Shown: positions 34,942 through 43,875, numbered from the stretch's first letter. The stretch: DNA of 64,000 nucleotides from JAWKWH01 sp041397625 (GCA_041397625.1 JAWKWH010000004.1:372001-436000); one strand, 5' to 3'. Translations and numbers: made by a program. The notes: generated by a model from the sequence alone, not told the origin.

Positions 34942-36175
34942 GGACGCCCTCGCGCTCGCGCCAGTCCTGGATGCGAGACCAGAACAGCTCGGTGAACTCA
35001 TCGATCTCATGCGCCGGAAACAGTGCCGAGACCTTCTGCCAGATGGCGTCGCGCATGATCTCGGATCCAAAGAATTCGTAGGAGAGCTCATCCAGATGGG
35101 CGAGATGCCTGCGACAGAAGTCGCGAAATCTCTCGGTGTCAAAGCGCTTGTGGGCGAGGGCCGCGTAGGCCGTGAGCTTCTCCTCCTGGTTCCGGTCGCT
35201 GTCGGCGATTTTCATGAACGGCTCCCAGTCCATGTTCTTGTGCATCCTGCGTCCCGTCGCGGCGCAGAAAATCGACCAACGCAGGTTCGCCTTGATCAAC
35301 CAGGGAAAATGGTAATGCAGCGAGGTGACCTGGCTGTCGGGACAGGCATTGGCAAAATCGATCGGATACCAGGTGCCGTTCTGCAGCAGCGCCTCGCAGG
35401 AGTTGAAATCCCAGCCGAAGAAAGTGTTGATCGTCGCTGTCGTGTTCTCCAGCGTCTTCGCATCCTCGGAATCCAGGAAGTCGGTTTCCATGCGGTAGCG
35501 ATCGTGGAGCGGTGCCGACGGGTCGTAATTCACCTTTCGAAACTGCGGACCCAGACCAACGCAGCGCACGAAACGTTCATAGGGCAGCACGGCTTTCTGG
35601 AGGTTCATGACCTCGGTCCCACTGGCGTCGTAGGCGCGGTGCAGGTCGGTCGCATTGTCGATCTTCGAGACCCCCTTCCAGCCGCCGCCGTGATAGGGCT
35701 TCATAAAGAACGGGTAGCCGATCTCTTCGCCGATATCGTCGAGCGAGAACAGCCGGGCATATTTTTTCAGCGTCGCATCGAGGTCCTCGGAAGGATCATA
35801 TGCCTTCGGCGGCAGCATCCATGTCTCGGGAATGGCAAGGCCGAGCCGCATCATCGCAGCATACGACGTATGCTTTTCGTTGGACTGTAGGGACCAGGGA
35901 TTGTTGTAGACATAGAGATCGTTGAGGACGATCGCCTTCTTGATCCATTCGCGACTGACCGAATACCAATGCGTCAGCCGGTCGATGACCACATCATACC
36001 TGACCGGCTGCCGCAGATCGAATGGTTCGATGGTAACCCGCTCGCAATCGATCCGGATTGTATCGCGGCCCCGCTTGATCTGCGGGTCGAGGCGCTCGAG
36101 CAGGCCCTCATAGCAGATCGGCCAGCAGATATCGGCTCCGAGCGACAGGCCTATCCGGGCAGTGCGGGTCACCAT
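34919..36175 (-). CDS. ATP-grasp family ligase (B)
   Basis: A 418-residue ATP-grasp protein, distinct from ligase A. Recognisable parts are MRLGLAIPETWMLPP (pre-ATP linker), YPFFMKPYHGGGWKGVSKI (ATP-binding lysine and glycine-rich loop), and a metal-binding stretch YPIDFANACPDSQVTSLHYHFPWLI. A long helical C-terminal extension (about residues 330-418) is unusual for the fold. It starts near 36175 (MVTRTARIG; a start at 36193 is also open), 28 bases downstream of esterase B. Two different ATP-grasp ligases beside a GCS2 ligase suggest successive amide-bond formation. Confidence 0.82.
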   Translation of the reverse strand: MVTRTARIGLSLGADICWPICYEGLLERLDPQIKRGRDTIRIDCERVTIEPFDLRQPVRYDVVIDRLTHWYSVSREWIKKAIVLNDLYVYNNPWSLQSNEKHTSYAAMMRLGLAIPETWMLPPKAYDPSEDLDATLKKYARLFSLDDIGEEIGYPFFMKPYHGGGWKGVSKIDNATDLHRAYDASGTEVMNLQKAVLPYERFVRCVGLGPQFRKVNYDPSAPLHDRYRMETDFLDSEDAKTLENTTATINTFFGWDFNSCEALLQNGTWYPIDFANACPDSQVTSLHYHFPWLIKANLRWSIFCAATGRRMHKNMDWEPFMKIADSDRNQEEKLTAYAALAHKRFDTERFRDFCRRHLAHLDELSYEFFGSEIMRDAIWQKVSALFPAHEIDEFTELFWSRIQDWREREGVHGDQEFQ

Positions 36176-36203
36176 CAGATCCCCTCCGTGCACCGCCGCC
36201 TGT

Positions 36204-37367
36204 TCAGGCGGCTTCTTGCTCGCGCAGGACCCACATCAATCCGTCGCGCAACTGGTCGCGCCAATTGTGCCAGTGGTGACCGTCCCACGCGGTTTTCAGG
36301 AGAACATCAACGCCGCGCTGACGCAAGAAGTTTGCAAGGGCTATGTTCTCGCTGGCGAGCCCTTCCAGTTCTCCGGTGGAGACAAAGGCGCGGGTTCTGG
36401 CAAGATCGGGTGCACGATGGATCGCGCGCACCAGACGGGCGACACGGTGAAAAACCGGATGCGGTCGCGCCGTGAGCTTGTGATCGTCGAAGATGAACGA
36501 ACCGGATTTCAGAACCAGCCCGCCGAAAACGCCGGGATATCGAAATGCCGTGGACAGCGATGCCACCGCGCCGAGGCTTGCTCCAAGAAGGATGCGGTCG
36601 CTCGGTATGGGGCTGACCGTCGTTTCCTCGGAAATCGCCGGCATCAGCTCGTCGACCACGTAGCGCGCGTGCCTGCGTCCGCGGGTATATTCCTCGATCC
36701 GCTTGTGGGTCTGGATCAGCACGGCGGTCACGGGCGGGATGTCGCCCGCCTCGATGAGGTTGTCGAGCGAAACGGTGAGATCGGCATATGTATTGAAGTC
36801 ATGGCCGTCGTGGATCACGACGACCGGGTATCCGGATGGTCCGGCGGGGCGCGCCGGACGATAGAGGAATTCCTCGCGGGTCTCGGCGAAGACCGTGCTT
36901 GCGACGCGGAGCGCCACGATCTCCCCCTTCGGCGCGCCCTGCGGCCGGGTCCAGGCGGGGCGTTCGTAGCCCCACGTGCGGCAGACCGAATTCTCGCCGA
37001 ATGGATCCCCCGCACGCTCGCGGTTCAGGGGATCGAGCATCCACTCCTCATGGCCCCGACGGTGTATTGCGAGCTTGTATTCGAACCGACCGCCGTCCGG
37101 GACATCGAGAAGCAGGACCCAGATCTTCGTACCGGGGATGCGCTGGAACGGTTCCCGGTCGATCCCGGCATGAATCCAGCGGATCAGCTCGACCCGGTCG
37201 GCGTCTCCGGTCCAGGCAAACGTGACCCCGCCCGGCTCGGCAACGGGAAAACGCTGCTCCGCGAGGAACGCCACGACCTTCTCGTCCGTGGGCTTGCCGG
37301 ACAAGAACAGCGGCGCAAATAGCTCGGGCGGTTGCACAGGCGTGATTGGGCAGACGTCTTGATTCAT
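36204..37367 (-). CDS. Enterochelin-esterase-like hydrolase (B)
   Basis: A 387-residue protein with an N-terminal E-set/CBM48-like domain (VTFAWTGDADRVELIRWIHAG, then FEYKLAIHRR and DPLNRERAGDPFG) and a C-terminal alpha/beta-hydrolase. The nucleophile motif is LLGASLGAVAS and the likely catalytic histidine is in TAWDGHHWHNWRD. The layout is that of Fes-type esterases, which cleave ester bonds in siderophores, but no siderophore genes are nearby. It lies between the GCS2 gene and ATP-grasp B, 35 bases after the former. Confidence 0.85.
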   Translation of the reverse strand: MNQDVCPITPVQPPELFAPLFLSGKPTDEKVVAFLAEQRFPVAEPGGVTFAWTGDADRVELIRWIHAGIDREPFQRIPGTKIWVLLLDVPDGGRFEYKLAIHRRGHEEWMLDPLNRERAGDPFGENSVCRTWGYERPAWTRPQGAPKGEIVALRVASTVFAETREEFLYRPARPAGPSGYPVVVIHDGHDFNTYADLTVSLDNLIEAGDIPPVTAVLIQTHKRIEEYTRGRRHARYVVDELMPAISEETTVSPIPSDRILLGASLGAVASLSTAFRYPGVFGGLVLKSGSFIFDDHKLTARPHPVFHRVARLVRAIHRAPDLARTRAFVSTGELEGLASENIALANFLRQRGVDVLLKTAWDGHHWHNWRDQLRDGLMWVLREQEAA

Positions 37368-37402
37368 GATTGTTCGGAGTGGGGCCGGTACACGACCGTG
37401 CG

Positions 37403-38575
37403 TTACTTAAGTGTCGTCTCGGCCACTTGCAAGCCGGGTCCCGCCGGTATCGCGGTTTGCTCGATCAGCCAGTCGACGACCGCGATCTGCGCTTCGCGCT
37501 CAGTTGCGCCGGCTGCAAGCGCATGGTGGAACACTTTCAGCTGGTGATCCGCACTGGAACCTCGCCGGGCGATAACGCGGGCGTTTTCCACTTCCTCGAT
37601 GCAGCCGAGCTCCTCGGCAAAGGGTCGTATCAACTCCACCAGTTCGTCCGTCAATTCGCTGAATGGAACGAGCTTGCGTTTGCCGAAGTCGGCCATTTCA
37701 GCTTCCACGCCATACCGCTGAGCCCGCCATTTGTTTTCTGCCAACAGGATACGGCGATAGTAGCGACGCCTCTCATTATTCGCCCTGAGATGACAGAGAT
37801 AGGCAAGGATCGACTGGTAAAGGGCCGCGATCGTCAGCCCGTCCTCAAGCCAGGTACAAATGTCGCAAATCCGTATCTCGAGCGTCGGGTGCTTGCCCGA
37901 GGGCCGGATGTCCCACCAGATTTTCGACGGATCTGAGACCATGCCGCAGGCCGCCAGATCGTCGAGCAGGTCGGTCCAGTCGTTCCAGTTCTCGAACACT
38001 TCGGGAAAGCCGGAACGCGGCAGGTCGCCGATAATGATCGGACGAAATGCCTTCAGTCCGGTGTCGTGACCCTCCCAGAACGGCGAGGACGTCGAAAGCG
38101 CCAGAAGGTGCGGCATGAAGTAGCTCATCTGGCTCATCAGGTCGACGCGCAGATTCTTATCCGCGATCCCGGCATGGACATGCATGCCGCAGATTGCCAT
38201 GCGCCGCGCCAGCGAGCGGTGTTCGGCGCCGAGGATGCGGTATCTGTCCATGTCCACCGGCTCCTGTTCGGTCCAATGGGCCCAGGGATGGGTGGACGCC
38301 GCGATCATGCGCATGCCGAAATCCCTGGCGGTCGCGGCGATTGTGCGGCGAAGGGCGGTCAGCTCCGTACGGGCAGCCGCGATTGTCGGGCAGACGCTCG
38401 TGCCGATCTCGACCTGGCACCGAAGGAACTCATGCGTCACGCGGTCATCGAGCTCGGCCTTGCAGCGCGCCATGAATTCCGCCGGCGGACGGGCGGCGAG
38501 GTCACGGGTTTCCACGTCGACCAGGAGGTACTCCTCCTCGATCCCGAGCGACAGGCCTTCACCGGCGGCATTCAT
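37403..38575 (-). CDS. Carboxylate-amine ligase of the GCS2 (YbdK) family
   Basis: A 390-residue glutamate-cysteine-ligase type 2 homologue that couples a carboxylate to an amine with ATP. The family start LGIEEEYLLVDVETRDL (acidic metal-binding residues), CQVEIGTSVCPTI, ICGMHVHAG and PTLEIRICDICT are visible. E. coli YbdK makes gamma-glutamylcysteine only weakly, and the true substrates of most members are unknown. ATG 38575 is used; TTG 38590 is also open. It is the first gene of the five-gene - strand run. Confidence 0.87.
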   Translation of the reverse strand: MNAAGEGLSLGIEEEYLLVDVETRDLAARPPAEFMARCKAELDDRVTHEFLRCQVEIGTSVCPTIAAARTELTALRRTIAATARDFGMRMIAASTHPWAHWTEQEPVDMDRYRILGAEHRSLARRMAICGMHVHAGIADKNLRVDLMSQMSYFMPHLLALSTSSPFWEGHDTGLKAFRPIIIGDLPRSGFPEVFENWNDWTDLLDDLAACGMVSDPSKIWWDIRPSGKHPTLEIRICDICTWLEDGLTIAALYQSILAYLCHLRANNERRRYYRRILLAENKWRAQRYGVEAEMADFGKRKLVPFSELTDELVELIRPFAEELGCIEEVENARVIARRGSSADHQLKVFHHALAAGATEREAQIAVVDWLIEQTAIPAGPGLQVAETTLK

Positions 38576-38740
38576 CTGGCAAAATTCCAACTCCCGCTAG
38601 GGTCCGGGGCATTCGGCCTCGTCAATAAAGCCCCAGCTTCCGCCGCGGTCAATCGGCTTGCATTTCTCGGCAGCGTTTCGCGGCGGGTCGTGGATCCAAA
38701 CCACGTCGACCACCCTGGTTTCCAGCGGTTTGCGCAATCG

Positions 38741-39244
38741 TCAAATTTCCAGGCTGAACGGCTCGCCCTCATAGGCATCAGCGCCACGGCCGATCGCGGC
38801 GACGGCTGCCGACATGCGGCCGTCGCGGCCAAGCGCGGCATCTCCGAGCGACACGATCAGCGGATTGGGCGTCGCCGAGGGCGATTTCTGTCGCAGCGTA
38901 ACGGCCAGCGCCGCCTCGCCGCGCTCCGGCGCCAGCGCGCAGGCGATCACATAGGCCGCAGCCGTCGAACGGCTGATGCCAGCATAGCAATTGATCACCA
39001 GAGGACGGCTCCTGTCCCAGGACGACGCAAAGTCGAGCAGCGTCGCCACATGACCGGCGCCCGGCGGCGTATGGCCCGGTATCGGCGCGACAATGTCGTG
39101 CATGGTCAGATGCAGATGGCGTTCGGCGGCGATCTCCCGCGGCCGCGTGAACGCGCTGCCTGCGGTGAGCAGGCTGACAAGATGCGAAGCACCCGATGAA
39201 CGCACCACATCGTCAAGCCGCGACAGCGGCGTCACATGGATCAT
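38741..39244 (-). CDS. Cys-based protein phosphatase-like protein beside cobC
   Basis: A 167-residue tyrosine/dual-specificity phosphatase-fold protein with the P-loop NCYAGISRST (Cys86, Arg92; the CX5R signature). Its ATG overlaps the cobC stop codon (ATGA), so it is translated with cobC. A link to cobalamin is suggested by position only. It might remove a phosphate from a cobinamide-branch intermediate, or regulate; no direct evidence. Confidence 0.78.
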   Translation of the reverse strand: MIHVTPLSRLDDVVRSSGASHLVSLLTAGSAFTRPREIAAERHLHLTMHDIVAPIPGHTPPGAGHVATLLDFASSWDRSRPLVINCYAGISRSTAAAYVIACALAPERGEAALAVTLRQKSPSATPNPLIVSLGDAALGRDGRMSAAVAAIGRGADAYEGEPFSLEI

Positions 39245-40290
39245 CACGCCGCCCGTTCCATCCAGCGGACAAGCGCATTGTTGAGCCGCCGCCATTCCGC
39301 GTCGCCGCCCGGAAGCCCGAAGCGCAGGCATTGCGGACGATCGGCAAAGGCGCGCGCCAGAATTCCGGCCCGGCCCAAATGCGAAAACAGCATGCCGGCC
39401 TCCTCATGACGGACGAGCCGGAACAGGCCGGTGCCGCCTACCGATTCGAGACCGCTGCCGGTAAGCAGAGCGGCAAGCCGCTCCGCGTCCGCAAAAATTT
39501 GTTTGCGCGTGGCGATCTGCCAGTCACGATCCGCCAAGGCGCAAAGGCCGTATTCCAGGGCCGGACCCGAGACCGGCCATGGACCGAGCGCGGCGCGCAG
39601 CCGGTCGGCGACCGCTTCGGTGGCGATGGCAAAGCTGAGCCTTAGACCGGCAAGCCCGTAGAACTTGCCGAACGATTTGAGCACAACGATGTTGCCAGCG
39701 CCGAGATCGCCGGCCAGCGAATGGCCTTGCGGCGCCACATCCATGAATGCCTCGTCGACGAGCAGCAGCCCGCCATGCCGCTCCAGGTCTTGGGCCAGAG
39801 TCCGGAGATCATCCGCCTCGATCAGCCGACCGTCGGGATTGTTGGGATTGACCACCACCCCAAGGTCCGCCTCGGCCAACAGGGCCGGATCCGGAACTGT
39901 CTCGACCCGGTGGCCGGCAAGCGCCGCACAGCGGCCGTGCTCCGAATAGGTCGGTCCGAGAATGCGTGCCAGACCAGCCGGCCGCAACCCCGCGATAAGC
40001 GGCAGCAGCGGCTGGGTACCCGGCGACACGACGACATGGTCTGGCGAGCGGGCCTCGTAGGCGGCGGCGGCGAGCGCGGCCAGTCTGGCCACGCGGCCGG
40101 GTTCGGGAAGTCGCGTCAGGGCCTTGGCGGGAAGCTCAAAAACCGGATAGGAGTGCGGATTGATCCCGGTCGACAGGTCGATCCACGGTTCCGGCGCATC
40201 GGCAAACAGCGCCCTGGCGTGGTCGAGGCTACCGCCGTGGTCGCCAGGAAAACTCCCGGTGGTTTCAGGTCTGGGCACCATGACGGTCAT
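39244..40290 (-). CDS. cobC: Threonine-phosphate decarboxylase CobC
   Basis: A 348-residue PLP-dependent fold-type I enzyme that decarboxylates L-threonine phosphate to (R)-1-aminopropan-2-ol phosphate, the linker of the cobalamin nucleotide loop. Visible are DLSTGINPHSYP at the N-terminus, NPNNPDGR, DEAFMD and the PLP lysine in SFGKFYGLAGLR (K209). Starts at 40290 and 40281 are both possible. Either overlaps the start codon of the divergent cobD gene, so the two promoters and ribosome-binding sites must lie inside each other's coding regions. Confidence 0.92.
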   Translation of the reverse strand: MTVMVPRPETTGSFPGDHGGSLDHARALFADAPEPWIDLSTGINPHSYPVFELPAKALTRLPEPGRVARLAALAAAAYEARSPDHVVVSPGTQPLLPLIAGLRPAGLARILGPTYSEHGRCAALAGHRVETVPDPALLAEADLGVVVNPNNPDGRLIEADDLRTLAQDLERHGGLLLVDEAFMDVAPQGHSLAGDLGAGNIVVLKSFGKFYGLAGLRLSFAIATEAVADRLRAALGPWPVSGPALEYGLCALADRDWQIATRKQIFADAERLAALLTGSGLESVGGTGLFRLVRHEEAGMLFSHLGRAGILARAFADRPQCLRFGLPGGDAEWRRLNNALVRWMERAA

Positions 40291-41251
40291 TGTTGCATTT
40301 CTGGCGCTTGTTGTGGATCTGGTCGTCGGTTATCCGCAGTGGTTCGTCGATCGTATCGGCCATCCGGTGACCTGGATCGGCCGGATGATCGATGCACTCG
40401 ACAGCCGTTTCAACCGGGCCGGCGACGAGCCGCGCCGTCGTCGTGCTGCGGGGTTGTTGAGCCTCTCGACGCTCATCCTCGCCGCCGCCGGCACCGGCGC
40501 ATTCGTCTGGTGGCTCTGCGGCCAGTTCGCCCATGGCTGGATCGCAGCGGCGATCCTCGCCGCCAGCCTGATCGCCCAGCGCAGCCTCGCCACCCATGTC
40601 GGCGCCGTGGCAACCGCGCTCGACACCGGCGGGCTTGGGGCCGGACGGAAGGCCGTCGCCATGATTGTCGGCCGCGACACCGAGCCGCTCGACGAAAGCG
40701 GTATCGGCCGCGCCGCCATCGAGAGCCTGGCAGAGAATTTTTCCGATGGCGTGGTGGCGCCGGCCTTCTGGCTGGCGCTTGGCGGCCTGCCGGCAATCGT
40801 CGCCTACAAAGCGATCAACACCGCCGACAGCATGATCGGCCACCGGTCGGAAAAATATATTGATTATGGCCGCGCCGCGGCACGCCTCGACGATCTGGTC
40901 AACTGGCCAGCCGCCCGGCTCTCGGCCGGCCTGATCGTCGCCGCAGCCGCGCTTCTTCCCGGCATGTCGGCGCGCCGCGCACTGGCCGCGGTTCGTCGCG
41001 ACGCCGCTCGCCATCGCTCGCCCAATGCGGGCTGGCCGGAAGCGGCTTTTGCGGGGGCGCTGGGGCTCGAACTGGCGGGACCGCGCGTCTACGGTGGGAC
41101 CGCCGTCGACGACGACGTGATGGGTGCAGGCGGAAGAAGCAACGCCGACCGCGCCGACATAGGCCGCGCACTCCGGCTTTTCTGGACCGCCGACCTGCTG
41201 ATGGTGGCGCTGGCCGGCGCCGGCGCGGCACTGGTCATCGCATTCTCGTGA
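40280..41251 (+). CDS. cobD: Adenosylcobinamide-phosphate synthase CobD/CbiB
   Basis: A 323-residue membrane protein with four to five hydrophobic helices. It attaches aminopropanol (phosphate) to adenosylcobyric acid. Signatures are DLVVGYPQWFVDRIGHPVTWIGRMI, the FSDGVVAPAFWLALGGLPAIVAYKAINTADSMIG core and SPNAGWPEAAFAGALGLELAGPRVYGG. It is read divergently from cobC with overlapping start codons (ATG at 40280) and converges with cobO. Confidence 0.94.
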   Translation: MTVIVAFLALVVDLVVGYPQWFVDRIGHPVTWIGRMIDALDSRFNRAGDEPRRRRAAGLLSLSTLILAAAGTGAFVWWLCGQFAHGWIAAAILAASLIAQRSLATHVGAVATALDTGGLGAGRKAVAMIVGRDTEPLDESGIGRAAIESLAENFSDGVVAPAFWLALGGLPAIVAYKAINTADSMIGHRSEKYIDYGRAAARLDDLVNWPAARLSAGLIVAAAALLPGMSARRALAAVRRDAARHRSPNAGWPEAAFAGALGLELAGPRVYGGTAVDDDVMGAGGRSNADRADIGRALRLFWTADLLMVALAGAGAALVIAFS

Positions 41252-41319
41252 GCGGACTTTCCGCCACGGCAAAGACGAACGCTCCGACAGCACCGAATTC
41301 ATCACGCCCCACACCGGTC

Positions 41320-41943
41320 TCAGAACTCGATACCCTGCTGGGCCTTGACGCCGCCGGAGAAGTGATGCCTGACCGGCGTCATCTCGGTCACGAGGTCCGC
41401 CGCCTCGACCAGTTCCGGCTTGGCGTTGCGCCCGGTGACGACGACATGCAGGCCCTCGCGCCGGCTGGTCAGCGCTTCCACCACTTCGGCAAGATCGAGA
41501 TACTCATATCGAAGCGCGATGTTGAGCTCGTCGAGGATGACGAGGCTGATGGTCTTGTCGGCCATCAGGTCCGTCGCCTTGCCCCAGGCACGTCGTGCCG
41601 CGGCGATGTCGCGCTCCAGATCCTGCGTCTCCCAGGTGAAGCCCTCGCCCATTGTGTGCCACTCCACCAGATCGGCGAACCTCGCCATGGCGTCGGCCTC
41701 GCCGGCATGCCAGGCGCCCTTGATGAACTGCACCACGCCGACACGGCGGCCATGGCCGAGCATACGCAGCGCCAGTCCGAAGGCGGCCGTCGACTTGCCC
41801 TTGCCGGGTCCGGTATGGACCATCAGCAGGCCCTTCTCGATCGTCTTTCCCGCCACCTCGGCATCCTGCACCGCCTTGCGCTTGACCATCTTGGCGCGGT
41901 GGCGTTCGGCGTCCTTCGTCGACCGGTCCGGTTCGTCGCTCAT
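41320..41943 (-). CDS. cobO: Cob(I)yrinic acid a,c-diamide adenosyltransferase
   Basis: A 207-residue CobA/CobO-type ATP:corrinoid adenosyltransferase that adds the upper 5'-deoxyadenosyl ligand. The P-loop is HTGPGKGKSTA, the Walker-B-like strand is VILDELNIALRYEYL, and the C-terminus VRHHFSGGVKAQQGIEF is typical. It is the last gene of the riboswitch-controlled - strand operon cbtB-cbtA-cobU-cobO and follows cobU by one base. Confidence 0.95.
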   Translation of the reverse strand: MSDEPDRSTKDAERHRAKMVKRKAVQDAEVAGKTIEKGLLMVHTGPGKGKSTAAFGLALRMLGHGRRVGVVQFIKGAWHAGEADAMARFADLVEWHTMGEGFTWETQDLERDIAAARRAWGKATDLMADKTISLVILDELNIALRYEYLDLAEVVEALTSRREGLHVVVTGRNAKPELVEAADLVTEMTPVRHHFSGGVKAQQGIEF

Positions 41944-41944
41944 C

Positions 41945-42460
41945 TCATTTCACCTGCAATGGTAGGCCGGCGACCATCAAAATGACCGAACCGGCGATGG
42001 AAGCCACCGACTGGTTGAGCCGGCCCGCGGCGTCGCGAAACCGGCGTGACAGGGCGTCGCCCGGCACGATGCCCTGGCCGACCTCGTTGCTGACGACGAA
42101 AGTCGGCCCGCGCCGCGCCGCCAGCGCTTTGACCAGCGTATCGCTCGCCGCGCCGAGATCGGCTCCCGTCAGGAGCTGGTTTGACAGCCACAGCGTCAGG
42201 CAGTCGACCAGCGCCGGCGCACCGTCGGGCAGCGTACCGAGTACGCCGGCAAGATCGAGCGGCGCCTCGATCGTTCGCCAATCCGCTCCCCGGCGGCGGC
42301 GATGTTCTTCGACGCGCTCGCGCATCTCGTCGTCCAGTGCCTCGGCCGTGGCCACGTAGAACCAGGGCGGCGTGTGCCGGCCGATCAACGCCTCGGCATG
42401 GGTGCTCTTTCCCGAGCGCGCGCCGCCGATCAACAGCGTCAGCCCGGTTCCGTCAGACAA
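41945..42460 (-). CDS. cobU: Bifunctional adenosylcobinamide kinase/guanylyltransferase
   Basis: A 171-residue CobU/CobP enzyme that phosphorylates adenosylcobinamide and then forms AdoCbi-GDP. The GTP-binding P-loop is LLIGGARSGKSTHAE, followed by YVATAEALDDEM, LVDCLTLWLSN and VSNEVGQGIVP. The best start is a TTG at 42460 that overlaps the cbtA stop codon by eight bases (TTGTCTGA); the frame is open to 42517, but the extra residues precede the family's usual N-terminus. Confidence 0.93.
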   Translation of the reverse strand: MSDGTGLTLLIGGARSGKSTHAEALIGRHTPPWFYVATAEALDDEMRERVEEHRRRRGADWRTIEAPLDLAGVLGTLPDGAPALVDCLTLWLSNQLLTGADLGAASDTLVKALAARRGPTFVVSNEVGQGIVPGDALSRRFRDAAGRLNQSVASIAGSVILMVAGLPLQVK

Positions 42461-43202
42461 GGCTTTCCGCGGGGTGCGTCGAAGTACCGAGAAACCGGTC
42501 TCGCACCGTGCCGGCAAACATGCCGAGCGCCAGCCAGAACAACAGGCTGGTCACGGTCACAGCCACGACAAACCGGTGATGAAGCGCTTCGGGTACCGGG
42601 CTGTCGAAGGAATCGGGCAGCGGCGCTCCCCAGAGATGCGGCGCGACGATCATCGCGATCGCCAGGAGCGACAGCGGCAACGAGCGCCAGAACACGATAA
42701 TGGCAAGCCCGCCCGCGGTGAGAAGCACCGTGGCAAGCCACCAGGTCTGGCGCGCGGCAAGGTCAGCGGCCGGCATGGCCGGCAGTTCCGGCGGAAGGCC
42801 GAGACCCGGCGCCAAGGTGAAGACGGCGAATCCCGCCAATCCCCACCACAATCCGGCACGCCACCCTGAAAGCCCGCCGGCCAACTCGGATACCGCGACG
42901 AGTATCAGGGCAAAACCGATTCCGGTGACGATATTGGCGAGGATCGTGTAGGCAAGCCGTTCCGCGCCATCGGCCGGCGCCCACGCCTCCCCGTCGTGGT
43001 GGTGGCCGTCCGCCGCAGCGCCGTTCTGCCCGGCGGCATCGGCATGGTCTCCATGGTCATGTCCGCCGACGGCTTCAAAGCTCTCCGCCTGGAGGATGAG
43101 CGGCACCGTGGCGACGGATTGCATGGCGGCGAGAAGGAGCCCGGCAAACAGCCCCGCAATCGCCGCGGTGAACACGGCGTTTCTGAAGATACGCACGATC
43201 AA
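42453..43202 (-). CDS. cbtA: CbtA family cobalt transporter subunit
   Basis: A 249-residue membrane protein with about five to six helices and a histidine-rich loop after the first helix (GGHDHGDHADAAGQNG, then DGHHHDGE), which suits metal binding. CbtA was defined as a predicted cobalt transporter found under cobalamin riboswitches together with the one-helix CbtB, as here. A periplasmic or luminal histidine loop would collect Co2+ for corrin insertion. It lies nine bases downstream of cbtB. Confidence 0.93.
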   Translation of the reverse strand: MIVRIFRNAVFTAAIAGLFAGLLLAAMQSVATVPLILQAESFEAVGGHDHGDHADAAGQNGAAADGHHHDGEAWAPADGAERLAYTILANIVTGIGFALILVAVSELAGGLSGWRAGLWWGLAGFAVFTLAPGLGLPPELPAMPAADLAARQTWWLATVLLTAGGLAIIVFWRSLPLSLLAIAMIVAPHLWGAPLPDSFDSPVPEALHHRFVVAVTVTSLLFWLALGMFAGTVRDRFLGTSTHPAESLV

Positions 43203-43211
43203 GCGACCTTG

Positions 43212-43394
43212 TCAGTGGCAGGGAAACGCCATCGAATGGCGGTAGTCGTGACCGGCATTGTGCACCGCGTCGATGTGGGCGAACCCGACAAAGCCGACGA
43301 TGAACATGCCGAGCAGTGCGGCAAAACCAAGCTGCAGCAGGCGTGATTGTGTGATCGTGCGAGGTGCAGCGTTGATTCTGGAAGCGGTTGCCAT
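43212..43394 (-). CDS. cbtB: CbtB family cobalt transporter subunit
   Basis: A 60-residue one-helix membrane protein (QLGFAALLGMFIVGFVGFAHI) ending in HNAGHDYRHSMAFPCH, the histidine-rich terminus typical of CbtB. The ATG at 43394 follows AAAGGAGC. It is the first gene behind the - strand cobalamin riboswitch. Confidence 0.92.
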   Translation of the reverse strand: MATASRINAAPRTITQSRLLQLGFAALLGMFIVGFVGFAHIDAVHNAGHDYRHSMAFPCH

Positions 43395-43439
43395 GTTTGC
43401 TCCTTTCCCCTCCACCCGAGGGCCTGGTTCGTATTCCTG

Positions 43440-43612
43440 CCGCCGGCAGGTCTCCTGGCTCGCGGTACTGTCTCCGGCTCCGCCTTCCCGGGGTAACCCC
43501 AGTGGCCTGTGGAGCCGGCTCGACCGCATACAGTTGCGGGGGCAGCCGCGGCATCGGGGGATTCCCTTGACCGCATTCCCTCTTGGTCCCCTTCGGGAAC
43601 CGGCGACGCAAC
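43440..43612 (-). promoter_or_regulatory. Cobalamin riboswitch upstream of cbtB
   Basis: On the - strand the B12 box AGCCAGGAGACCTGCC occupies 43460-43445, and the start of the aptamer (GAGGGAATGCGGTC-like, near 43590-43570) lies upstream. The element sits about 50 bases before cbtB and should turn the cobalt uptake operon off when adenosylcobalamin is plentiful. Confidence 0.9.
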
Positions 43613-43699
43613 GAGCATAGTCGTTTTCGCAGCCAACTCAAACGGAATCTCGTCCGCGTTGACAACGCCAAAGAGCGCGGCCTAAATGGCGGGTGACGG

Positions 43700-43875
43700 T
43701 CCCTGTCTTTCGCCCGGAAGGCGGGGCTAAGAGGGAATGCGGTGCCCGGCATCGGCCGGAATTCCGCAGCTGTTCCCGCAACTGTAGGCGGTAAGTGTCC
43801 TGCCGATGGCCACTGGGGGTGCCCCGGGAAGGCGGCTGGACACGGCGAACCGCAAGCCAGGAGACCTGCCGTCAA
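43700..43875 (+). promoter_or_regulatory. Cobalamin riboswitch upstream of DUF1636-cobW-cobN
   Basis: The aptamer opens with AGAGGGAATGCGGTGCC near 43730 and closes with the B12 box AGCCAGGAGACCTGCC at 43855-43870. It ends about 50 bases before the DUF1636 start and is back-to-back with the - strand riboswitch, about 90 bp away. Confidence 0.92.

Noticed and set aside
10534..38740. Genomic island integrated at tRNA-Gly
   Set aside because: I looked for a second copy of the tRNA 3' end and for an integrase gene downstream and found neither; base composition does not shift clearly.
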